The translations under genes were made by a program, and so were the position numbers. A DNA stretch of 64,000 bases from contig NC_092564.1 of NCBI RefSeq assembly GCF_037975245.1, positions 24,922,484 to 24,986,483 on the forward strand, written 5' to 3'. Under the pieces are notes generated by a model. It was not told the DNA's origin and made no database searches. It was given only the letters and a program-made list of their open reading frames with translations. Within the stretch, counting starts at the first letter, position 1; each line of letters opens with the position of its first letter. Positions 29,504 to 41,970 of the stretch are shown in pieces. The stretch is from Apostichopus japonicus. Lineage: Eukaryota; Echinodermata; Holothuroidea; Aspidochirotida; Stichopodidae.

Positions 29504-29793
29504 ACCGGTGCTGTGGCCGAGTGGATAAAGGCGGTGGCATTTTGAAGCAATGAGGCTTAGCAATCGGGAGGTTCGGGGTTTCGTTCCCCGACTGGGTCAT
29601 AGTAAAGTGGGTTTTTTCATCTAAGAGTAGTCTACGGTTTTCCCATCTGAAAATGACTTTCTAAATTGAAAAGATTTCCAAATTTGAGTTAAAATGTTGA
29701 ATTGGAAGCCACTCTACGTGAAAGTTGTAATCAATAAGCCCATACAGGCTTCTCCCACAGTCGTGGTCGCTTGAGCGTCGTAAAAATGACTGC
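29504..29793 (+). mobile_element. tRNA-derived SINE, family 1, copy 2
   Basis: Direct-orientation neighbour of copy 1, only ~30 bp downstream, starting at the same ACCGGTGCT and ending at the same CGTAAAAATGACTGC-type tail. Box A is intact; box B has a 1-base insertion and a G-for-A-type change (GGTTTCGTTCCC), so this copy is probably less competent for Pol III. Confidence 0.85.
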
Positions 29794-32344
<2,551 letters not shown>

Positions 32345-32387
32345 CATTTTCATAATATCTGCTAGGGCCTGAAGTGATTAATGCATG

Positions 32388-32500
32388 TAAGATATTTCGG
32401 AAGTGGAAGTTTTACTCTTCTCTCTGCATATTTCCGTTCTTTCGCGTCACGCGTGAAATACAAATGCGTCTTAATAGAGAGCAACCTTTCGTGTCCTTTC
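32388..32500 (+). repeat. Duplicated segment, copy 1
   Basis: Matches 34481-34597 in the same orientation. Shared blocks are TAAGATA(T/C)TTCGGAAGT, CTCTTCTC-CTGCATAT, GCGTCACGCGT and AAATACAAATGCGTCTTAAT. The two copies, ~2.1 kb apart, bracket the foldback element. Confidence 0.8.
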
Positions 32501-33156
32501 GTGTCTCCGGACATTCTTTGTTTGTTTCTTTCAATATTGCAAATCCACCACGTATAAGGTAGACAATAAAGGGACATGTTCTGGGAAACCCGGACGTATG
32601 ATTACCCTAAGTTAAACCCTGATAACACCAGATGCCTGTGTCCACGTACAGACATAATTCGGAGAAGGGGAATGAGACGCATTATCTGATATATGTCTTA
32701 TATACAAAATGAGTTTAAAAGGTCAACGTTTGCTGGGATGTTATCGCCATGGTTACGATAGAATAACTCCAGTCGTCGTCAAAGTTGCGATATTTGACTC
32801 AATAATTGACGGTAAAAATAGAGTTACTATTTAAAACTACAAAAAGTTGTATACACCAATCAGGTGACGTGAAGTTGGTTTGGCGGGAATGAGCAGAGTA
32901 GCATTTGACTTTCAAAATGTTCAAGATAATTTGAACGTGGATGTTAAACCCTCAAAACGTTTTGACTGAAAACTCACATTTTCTTTTTTTCGTCGGTAGA
33001 AAGACTCGTCAAATCTTGATAACCTTTCTGTTTTTCACATATTAAATCTGCCACAGTGTAAAAACTGACTGGAAGGTGTCGCAAGTTGTCCATGACGTAA
33101 TTGTGTGCTTCATGTTACGTCAACGTTGAAGAGCTATGGTTTGGCATACAGAAATG
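32501..33156. other. Intergenic, nothing recognised
   Basis: Spacer between the duplicated segment and the foldback element. No gene seen. Confidence 0.5.
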
Positions 33157-33843
33157 TACGGAAGCGTAGAAAGGACATTGCATTGACGAGTTACCAACTT
33201 GACAAAACGACAATTATCTGCAAATTGACGAGTTGATGAGATGGTAACGTGACAAAATTCAGAAAATTTACGTTTTGACGAGATAACGGATCTCGTCAAT
33301 GCATCAATTTTCTGCAAATTGACGAGTTGCACACTTACTACGTATACCATCTCGACAAGATGACAAAATTCAGAAAATTGATGCATTGACGAGATCCGTT
33401 ATCTCGTCAAAACGTCAATTTTCTGAATTTTGTCGTTTTGTCGAGATGGTAGTAAGTGTGCAACTCGTCAATTTGCAGAAAATTGTTGCATTGACGAGAT
33501 CCGTTATCTCGTCAAAACGTCAATTTTCTGAATTTTGTCGTTTTGTCGAGATGGTAGTAAGGGTGCAACTCGTCAATTTGCAGAACATTGTTGCATTGAC
33601 GAGATCCGTTATCTCGTCAAAACGTCAATTTTCTGAATTTTGTCGTTTTGTCGAGATGGTAGTAAGTGTGCAACTCGTCAATTTGCAGAAAATTGTTGCA
33701 TTGACGAGATCCTTTATCTCGTCAAAACGTCAATTTTCTGAATTTTGTCTCGTTACCATCTCGACAACTCGTCAATTTGCAGATAATTGTCGTTTTGTCA
33801 AGTTGATAACTCGTCAATGCAATGTCCCTTCTACGCTTCCGTA
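33157..33843. mobile_element. Foldback-type element with 105-bp internal repeats
   Basis: The two ends are long inverted repeats. The left end starts TACGGAAGCGTAGAAAGGAC and continues through CATTGCATTGACGAGTT and TTATCTGCAAATTGACGAG; the right end is its near-perfect reverse complement. Inside, 105-bp units start (GCATTGACGAG) at 33383, 33488, 33593 and 33698 in one direction, and inverted counterparts lie to the left of ~33395, so the whole sequence can fold into one large hairpin. GAAATG flanks both sides (33151-33156, 33844-33849) as a possible 6-bp target duplication, though weak inverted similarity (ACGTCAA-GTTGA) extends outward and could move the ends. Unit length 105 keeps a frame open, giving a 152-codon 35-residue-repeat frame that is best read as an artefact. 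The structure recalls foldback elements such as sea urchin TU or Drosophila FB. No transposase. Confidence 0.85.
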
Positions 33844-33849
33844 GAAATG

Positions 33850-34480
33850 GCCTCAACTTTGACGTCCACGCATACGTAATTCATTCGTTTTGAATGTAAT
33901 GTGTTGGGAAAAATTACACGGTTGACTCCGTTTGACCCGAAGAAATGAAGAATATGTTCTTTTAAACGCCGATGCGCAAACGGACGTTAAAATATCTCCA
34001 CTGATACATTGAAGGTAAAATACTGGTTTTCACACCTATCGGAGAAGGCTATAGCTTAATTAATTACAGGTGTGTAAACGAACAGGCTCGCAGGTGTTAA
34101 ACTTTGCGTTAAAATTCATGGCACAACTATATAATGCTAAAAAAAATTGTATGCAGAAAAATAAGCATACTCTTGGTAATGTTTCTTATAGGATGAACTT
34201 TCCAGATGAAATGTGTCACAGGCCAGGCATGATGAGAGGGGAGGGAGCAGGGGGGGGGGCGAGTCAATTATAGGGTATCCGGGGAAATACTGAGGGGTCT
34301 TAAAAGTAAAGGACAAAAGGATAATGTTTTTTTCATTTTCATAATATCCGTTAAGGAAGTTTAAGGGTGAAGAAACAGCGCACAATTATTCTGATTGTCG
34401 ACGCGTCTGGACCTGACATTACATTTTTACTGTGGATAACATTACATATTTAAGTACATTTTTTAAGTGGATAATACATT
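33850..34480. other. Intergenic, nothing recognised
   Basis: Includes a purine/G tract at about 34236-34260. No gene seen. Confidence 0.5.
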
Positions 34481-34597
34481 TAAGATACTTCGGAAGTTGA
34501 AGTATCTCTTCTCCCTGCATATTTTCGTTTTTATGCGTCACGCGTAAAATACAAATGCGTCTTAATGTGAGAGCAACATTTTCGTGGACTTGTTCGC
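34481..34597 (+). repeat. Duplicated segment, copy 2
   Basis: Direct-orientation partner of 32388-32500, with GCGTCACGCGT conserved and surrounding bases diverged. Confidence 0.8.
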
Positions 34598-37100
34598 TTA
34601 ACGCTTAACTATATGTGAGTCAGTTTGAAAACGTCTACTTTGTTTTTCGTGTTGGAAGAAAATCATATAGTTACCGAGAGTATGTATGTATCTTAAAGTG
34701 GTCAATGTGTGTTTGCCAAATTTTTAACTTCGACCATTCCAGCTTTACTGCCCTAAAAGCTCAGTGAAAAATAACACCGTTCTATGCAATTTTCATATTA
34801 ATAATCATCATTGTTATTGAGTAATCTGTCGTTAAACATTTTGAGCTGAATAAAATTCGGCAGATTTTTGAATGAGTCCGTAGATTCTACAAACTTCAAA
34901 CAAAATTTGCAAGCCCCGCCCAACAGATCATACGCCAATCAAATCTCTGTGTTTTGTTTACGACCGTTAGGCCTATGTGCTAGCCTGTGTTAGGTCCATA
35001 TTTGAATAGTAACTTTCTTTCAGTCTTACCGATGTAACTTGCGAAATTGTGTTATTTCCTTCCATTGCAAGGAAAGAGGGGGTGTTTTCAGACGTTTCCT
35101 CCGTGAAATTGGGTAAGAAAAGGTGACAATACGATAGGTTACATTTGTGTAATGAACATGCTGATATGGGTGGTCGCAGTGATTTTACGGTAAATCGTTC
35201 GCGCCATAAAGGGCAACAGAAAATAAATTTCTTTCTTTCGATTGCGACAGCTTTCTCCATTAAACCCACCTGGTCAGAGTGTATTTAGAATAAGAAACAT
35301 TGAATCTGCTTTGGAAGTTTGTTTTCCGAACACACATTGAGACTTTAAAAGTTGGTCTGTATAATTTGTTTTCATTCCATGCCGCAGGTGTAAGCACGTA
35401 TGTGAGGTCGTGATCATTGCGTGTTTATGGGGGTGGGTGCGTAAGCGCTTATCAAAGTAACTCGCGAACTCCTCCTTAAACTGTAAGGCCGATGAACTTG
35501 GCGGGTATGTTCGCTGGCTATGTGACGTACTGTCTCCGTGACTTATGACGTCATAGGGTCAAAGTTCAAACAACCAAATATAGCATTTTAGCCATTACGT
35601 GCACATTAAAATGACAAACTGACCGAAACCCTCACACTCCGTGTGGGATATCAGACACGACAAGTTCAATTAATGTAAAACGCCAATATGGTCACTGCAG
35701 GTCAAAGGTCAAATTAAAACCTCAACAGATATCATATTTCATACCTATTGTATATTAAAATGCAAAAACAGTTTCTTTAACATTTTCCCGGTTATTTTGT
35801 TTTTAACACGAATCTTCATCACATATAGGCTAATGATAACGGTCAGGTATACATCTCCTTAAGACAGAGAATGTTTTATTCTTCATTTTGTAACAAGAAA
35901 GTAAAAGGTGATTCAATGAAATAACATTGAAAAGGAAAAACACCTCATTCACACTATTCGGAAAATTATATATATTCTAACCATGAGCTTAATAAGCAAT
36001 TATTCTGTCGTCGAGATGCGGCCTGGGCGTAAAACTTGACACAGGGTTTTACTAAATGAGATGTATTACAATTCGGAAAGCAAGTAAATAATAATCAAAT
36101 GCTCTTGAGAATTAATCAAAATCGTTGAAGGTTAAATTTTCGCCTGAGTTACCTTATTGAGTCGGTGGCGGGTTGGGGGGGGGGGGGGGGTTATGAAAGA
36201 TTTAATGAATAAGGAACGGGTGATTGGCCTGTGTGGAAAGTTACACTTGATCATTCCTTAATATTGACAAGACTTAATCGCCCGGAACAGAACTGTCAAA
36301 TTAGCGGAGGATAAAGGCTGCACTGGCCGCTCTGGTCAAGCTGACTCGCTATACTTCTTTTCAAATTTGCACAAACAGATCGTGGGGAGGAAAGAAGGCA
36401 TATGAGACTATACTCAACAAGTTAAAGAAATTTCACTTTGGTAGAAATTACTATATATAAATGAAATTGAAAAACAGTTATGGAACCACACAAGTTAATC
36501 GCGCAGAGTCGATTTCAAAAATGACGATTTGTTATGAAGAAGAAATTGGGAGGATGGAAGAGAGACATGATAAATTGGACGTTACTCCATCGAGACTTAA
36601 ATCTTAATAATAAAAAAATGTAAAAAAAAACTTATTGGACGCCGAAAGGGACTGGGTCATTTCTTGAAACCAAAAAAACAATACCGCGCATTTAAAAAAT
36701 AAAATAAAATAAAATAAAAAAAGTAAGAAAAAAAATGAAAGATCTCCAAGGCTTAAGGCATTTTTGTCGGTTTTGTTTTGTTTTTATCTTATTTTTGTTT
36801 TGCGAAGAAGCCTCAGGAAGTACGCAAGGTCAGCAATAGACACTGATCCGTCGCCGACGATGCCTTCAAGATGAATCCGGAAATATATTTTTTAAATGTC
36901 AAATGTCTTTAACTTAAAACCAAAAACAAAACCAAAAACAGAAGGAAGGGGTAAACGGTGTTGTATGTTAAGGGAAGAACACAGACATGATATTTAATCA
37001 ATATTTAAAGAAACTGCGTACATTTGTTCATTTACAAGAAAAACAAATTTAGTGGTTGATTTTTTTGGAAACTATGTGTTGAGCATAGCACTAGCATGCG
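34598..37100. other. Intergenic, nothing recognised
   Basis: Contains a CRE palindrome (35546-35553), a nuclear-receptor DR1-type AGGTCAAAGGTCA (35699-35711), a 16-base G run (36175-36190) and an AAAAT run (36690-36720). No coding exon recognised. Confidence 0.5.
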
Positions 37101-37102
37101 AA

Positions 37103-37142
37103 GGGTGGGGTGGGGGTAAGGGTGGGGGTGGGGTGGGGTGTG
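37103..37142 (+). repeat. G-rich tract with quadruplex pattern
   Basis: Seven G runs of 3-5 separated by T or TAA in ~37 bp, far exceeding the four runs needed for a G-quadruplex. Confidence 0.85.
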
Positions 37143-39209
37143 GTAATAGCAAGGGTGTGGGGTGACAGCTTTAACGGCGCTTTACCACTTAAGCTCGAGC
37201 AAACGATGCACAAATAATATTTAAATTGAAAATATAAAACCAAACGGCTGGTTAGTAGTCTATACATTGAAAGGGGGAGGTTTGTATGCTGTTATTAACT
37301 TTCCTTAATAGTTTTACTGTTTAATTTAATTTAAGTAGGCTTGATTGTCTACAGCCTCTCCAAGTCTCGCTTTTTGTTTGTGTTTGTTTTTGAGATCTTT
37401 AAGCGTGTAATTTGTACCCCTCTAGCACCCTCTAAAGATATATAGGCGAATTACATTAATTAACGAACAGTTCCAGGAATCAGCAAATAGATTTGTATTT
37501 GCAGTGCCCAGCAGCATCAAGCCCTCAACATATTGATGGTTTTTCTTACCGTGTTGAACAAGTATAGGTGTCTTCAGGTCACGAATAAAATCATTATATG
37601 TTAAAAGCAGTGGCATATGCTAGCAGTGTAAGTTGTACTTCTATATACATCTATTGTTCTTAGAAATTACCCTTTTATGGTTTAATACGGAGTAATAAAA
37701 GAATAAAAAAATATGAAATGAAAATAAAAACTGGAAGTTGGGTGATATAACAATGACTACTGGGATAAACATCACAATGACCTCATCATGTGCAGCTCAC
37801 CCCCCCCTCATGCGCCCCCCCCCCATCCCAGGCTCCTCCTCTAGAAGGAAAATGGTTCCACCTACGTTCAATACGTCAACAGATTATCGCATCATATAGC
37901 TAATACGTAGTATAGCTCATTGATTACACATATTATTATAGCTATATCGAGCATACTTATATATTAAGTGAAGTCATTTCACATACTTTCTCCATAGTAT
38001 TTCGGTGAACAAAGCTAATTTAAAACACACTCTAGTGACTTTTGCTAGTTATTCTATATTATCCCTTGAAACTCAATATGAAACTTTAATGTTCTTTTTT
38101 CACGATTTTACTCTTACACACTTTTGTTTCTCTTTGGGCACCAATGAGCTCACATAACCAACCACGATAGTAACGTCCAAGGGAGTGTGTACAATCTTAA
38201 TAAGGAGGTAATAAATTTTTACATACATGGTAAATAGATACCTTCATAATGTTGCCATATTGTATGACTAAAGTCATTCCTATAAATATATTTTTGTATA
38301 TACCTTACAGCCCTAAAAAAAAAGAGAAGAAAATGGCAAAATAGTGCAAACCACAAAACAATCATATGTGAACTGCTTATAGGCAGAATTAACAACGCGA
38401 ACTCCATAAACTTTCTTTGACAGCTATTTATTGAGCCGTACATATACTTAGTAAGTACTCATTTATAATGGATTTAATAATAGAGTGACGTCACAGAGAG
38501 CCAATAAAGCAAACAATAGTTGACGTCATATCGTATACTTCTACAACAAATGTATGTAATTCAATGATAGCCATATGATATAACCTCTCTTTAATGAAGC
38601 GTGTATATTGAGCTATAAATGTTGGCTATCGAATATAAAATATTCACTTAAACAGTACAAATCATGCATGACTTTGAAAATAGACCTTACTTTCAATTGC
38701 GGTAATTATTGCTGAGGTTATACTGAGGGCAGTATATTAATATTCACTGGACTGTTAAGTTAAATAGGTCATTAGTGGTTAAAAAGGAAGCTGAGTGCCA
38801 TTCGAAAACGGAAAAAGGGTTTTAAAACAACATTATAATAGATGGCGCAGTCATGCAAAGACGAATTACTTACTCCCAGAGCTTTAGAAAAGTTCGCGAA
38901 CATGAACTTATAAACTGATATAGCCCTAAGTTGAATTAATGATCTCTAGATGTAAATACACGGTCTCTTTGGCAGGGAAGTCGAATATATATATGTTAGG
39001 CTCAAATATAAATGGTCGAGGTATTATCCTTGTCGGTTCAAGTCGGGAGATGTCTTCCCTGTTTCAATGAGTTTTGACATCTATAGATGGCAGCTCCGCG
39101 GTAGAATTTAACTTAAAAGGGTTATTTTGTTCCCTGGTGATCATCTACCCCTCCCCTATCCCCACCCCCACCCTTAAACCCTTCATAGCGTTCTCTGTAT
39201 TACATAGGT

Positions 39210-39213
<4 letters not shown>
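37143..39213. other. Intergenic, nothing recognised
   Basis: C runs near 37800-37830. Two CRE palindromes lie 35 bp apart (38486-38493 and 38521-38528). No gene seen. Confidence 0.5.

Positions 39214-39287
<74 letters not shown>
39214..39287. repeat. TA dinucleotide array
   Basis: About 74 bp of pure TA. The 158-codon minus-strand frame that crosses it is partly repeat-encoded and has no family signature. Confidence 0.97.
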
Positions 39288-39288
<1 letters not shown>

Positions 39289-40029
39289 GGCAGCGTATAC
39301 ACAAGGTATTAAATATCCCGTAGGCTAGAAACACTTGCAATACAGAAGGCATAACGATGGCAACAGGAAGTCGTTTGAAAATGATGATCATTTGTAAATA
39401 GATTCTGTAAAATATAGATGGATATATATACAATGAATGAGGATGAACCCATAATCCCTTCTCCGTTTCATGCTCTGATGTGCCACTATACCCCTCCTCC
39501 ACCCCTCCCCTCCACTTCCTCGCGTAGACAATGTTGCGATGCCCATTAAAAGTCGCATGGTCATAAAAATTTAAATTTGCTAATAAAGTTTGATATGTTT
39601 GCTGTGAGTTGTTAAATTCCCGAGTTTTGCAAAATGTACTGACATGTTCCAATAAGACTTTGCTTATAATAATCAAATCTGTTTGGTTTCAAAATAGACT
39701 ACATTCGTCGCCATCGTTACCATGGTTTTTAATATTTTTGTTGAAACATGACTTTAAGCACTGAATATTGTTCTTGATATAGCATAGCCTAAGAAAATAG
39801 GGAAAAAAAAAATCGACATTTGAGTGTCTGTAATGTTTCTACAGCTATTCCGGTTATAAGGTATTCAGCTATACGGTTAATCTATGGGATATTTCTTAAG
39901 GCAGAATATTAGTTTCAACATGTCATCGGCTATATATGGTCCAAGAATATTAAAAGAAGCATCGGAATACTACAGTAATGTTTCTGTTGTTATTGAGCTT
40001 TTCAAGATCATCACCTTTACAAGATGCTG
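39288..40029. other. Intergenic, nothing recognised
   Basis: AT-rich spacer with no supported feature. Confidence 0.5.
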
Positions 40030-40316
40030 AACCTCTGGAATACTCCTTTAAGGCTAAATTGTTGATGACGTCAGCTCCTCCGCGTAGGCCTCAATGTTAG
40101 TGTTAATTCATCGTTTTATATATTCTAATAATCCAACCCAAATATGTTCGTTTGACTTCATATAAACGACAGAGCACCCTTGGATAACAATCATCACCAT
40201 TTGTGCTTGACAAATTTCTAATGCAACGTTGCATCCGATGAAATAACCTAATGGTCTGTATGTTAGACTAAGTAGTCCAGTCACTTTAATTGATGAACTT
40301 CACGTGTTTAAAGGTT
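40030..40316 (+). repeat. Dispersed CRE-containing repeat, copy C
   Basis: Partner of 9411-9728 in the same orientation. The CRE is at 40066-40073, and the distal block TGTTAGACTAAGTAGTCCAG ends in GTGTTTAAAGG. Confidence 0.75.
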
Positions 40317-40456
40317 ACTAAAAGTAACATCGAAACACAAACATGCATGGAGGGATAGCAATATGTTTGACGGTCTACAACATATCAAAATAAATTTTGT
40401 GCATATGAAACCATCCATTAAGGGGTGATTTTGAGCGTATAAAAACCATACTTTAA

Positions 40457-41072
40457 AGCAGCATTTTGCGTCCTTTTCTATGATTTTTCTCAACCTCACT
40501 GATTCCACTTTGCCATAATGACATACATAACTAGCTAATCTATTTATATTTTACTTCAAATGGTGGCATAAAAGTCGAAAAATTTGCAACTTTCAACTTT
40601 GTTGTTCTCCAAGATATTTTCCGTTGGGAACCCAATAAACCTCGCCCATAATATGAATATTTAAACACTACGAACGTCATTGACAGATACGTAATATAAC
40701 ACCACGCTTGATTTGTGTACAGTCTATATGGCAGTTGTACCAGGGAGTTGCATAACAACTCCCTGGTACAACCAACGCGAAGTCTTGAATCTATTTTTAG
40801 CAACGGCTCATAACTAAACCTGCATCTCTGATTGGTTGAATTCAAACTAGTGGGTTTGGCGGAATTGTATGCGATTAATTTTAACTGTGAAATTTGTCGA
40901 GGACACTCTTCTCATTTATCGACATAAATCGTTAATTACTCGCTAATTAACGCTCTTGGCAGGGTGAAACTTGGATGGTATCTTAGATAGCTGTTTTATG
41001 ATTGATACATGTAAAAAAATCGATGCACATGTTAAAAAAGTGGAAAAAAGCGACCCAACGCAAAATGCTGCT
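40457..41072. mobile_element. TTAA-flanked MITE (piggyBac-type target)
   Basis: Inserted in the tandem array: TTAA at 40453-40456 and 41073-41076 flank inverted termini AGCAGCATTTTGCGT and its complement. The expected empty site (CATACTTTAAGGGG) is seen in neighbouring array units, which fixes the boundaries. The 616-bp interior has no transposase. TTAA duplication is typical of piggyBac-group elements; the superfamily assignment is inference. Confidence 0.8.
40734..40772. repeat. Perfect 17-bp hairpin inside the TTAA MITE
   Basis: GTTGTACCAGGGAGTTG, a 5-base loop CATAA, then the exact reverse complement. No mismatch in either arm. Confidence 0.95.
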
Positions 41073-41393
41073 TTAAGGGGTTATTTTGTGCATATAAAAA
41101 CCATACTTTAAGGGGTGACTTTTGTCATGATTTTGTGCATGTGAAACCATCAGTTTATGGGGTGATTTTCTTCATGATTTTGTGCATATGAAACCATCAC
41201 TTAAGGGATAATTTTTGTCATGATTTTGTGCATATGAAACCATCCTTTAAGGGGTGATTTTGTGCGTATAAAAACCATACTTTAAGGGGTGACTTTTGTC
41301 ATGATTTTGTGCATCAATTTATGGGGTGTTTTTTCGTCATGATTTTGTGCATATGAAACCATCATTTAAGGGATAATTTTTGTCATGAATTTG

Positions 41394-41689
41394 CAGGCGC
41401 GTAGCCAAGGGGGGGGGGCGAAGGGGGCGGCCGCCCCCCCCCCCTTGAGCATATTTTTTACAAAATTTTTTAAGATTTTTATGATATCGCTAGTATTTTC
41501 AAAAGAGAAAATGCTAAGATGCAACTAACAAGGCATGGGAAGTGCCATTTCCGGCGATCTGGGAGGCATTTACAGCCAAAATTTTCTTGTACGCTTCGCG
41601 CCAACCATGGTGGCGCTACGCTTAGATAGTTTACAATGCCGAATCTACAGTTTCGCCCCTCCCTTGGCAAATTCCTGGCTACGCGCCTG
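41394..41689. mobile_element. hAT-like MITE
   Basis: Perfect 8-bp target duplication TGAATTTG (41386-41393, 41690-41697). Terminal inverted repeats are CAGGCGCGTAGCCAAGG and the complement of CCTGGCTACGCGCCTG. Near the left end lies a GGGGGCGGCCGCCCCC palindrome. No transposase frame in 296 bp. The 8-bp duplication and CAG...CTG ends support hAT. Confidence 0.9.
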
Positions 41690-41970
41690 TGAATTTGTGC
41701 ATATGAAACCATCCTTTAAGGTTTGATTTTGTGCGTATAAAATCATACTTTAAGGGGTGATTTTTTGCGTATAAAACCATACTTTAGGGGGTGATTTTTG
41801 TCATGATTTTGTGCATATGAAACCATTATTAAGGGGTGATCGATTTTGTGCGTATAAAACCATACTTTAAGGGGTGATTTTTGTCACGATTTTGTGCATA
41901 TAAAAGCATCCTTTTAAGGGGTGATTTTCGTCATGATGTTATGCATAATATGAAACCAACCTTTAAGGTT

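Larger units (their letters stand above)
40393..41970 (+). repeat. ~40-bp tandem array interrupted by two MITEs
   Basis: Repeated phrases are GTGCATATGAAACCATC and GTGCGTATAAAACCATAC, each followed by (C)TTTAAGGGGTGATTTT, with or without TTGTCATGATTTT. Units are visible at 40393-40456, 41073-41393 and 41690-41970. The gaps are two inserted elements annotated separately. Each unit carries a TTTAAGGGG junction that supplies TTAA target sites. Confidence 0.9.

Noticed and set aside
33386-33844. 152-codon frame with 35-residue repeats
   Set aside because: Open only because the foldback repeat unit (105 bp) is a multiple of three; mirrored frames exist on the other strand.
39200-39676. 158-codon minus-strand frame
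   Set aside because: The last third is TA-array translation (Ile-Tyr repeats) and the rest has no domain or conserved motif.
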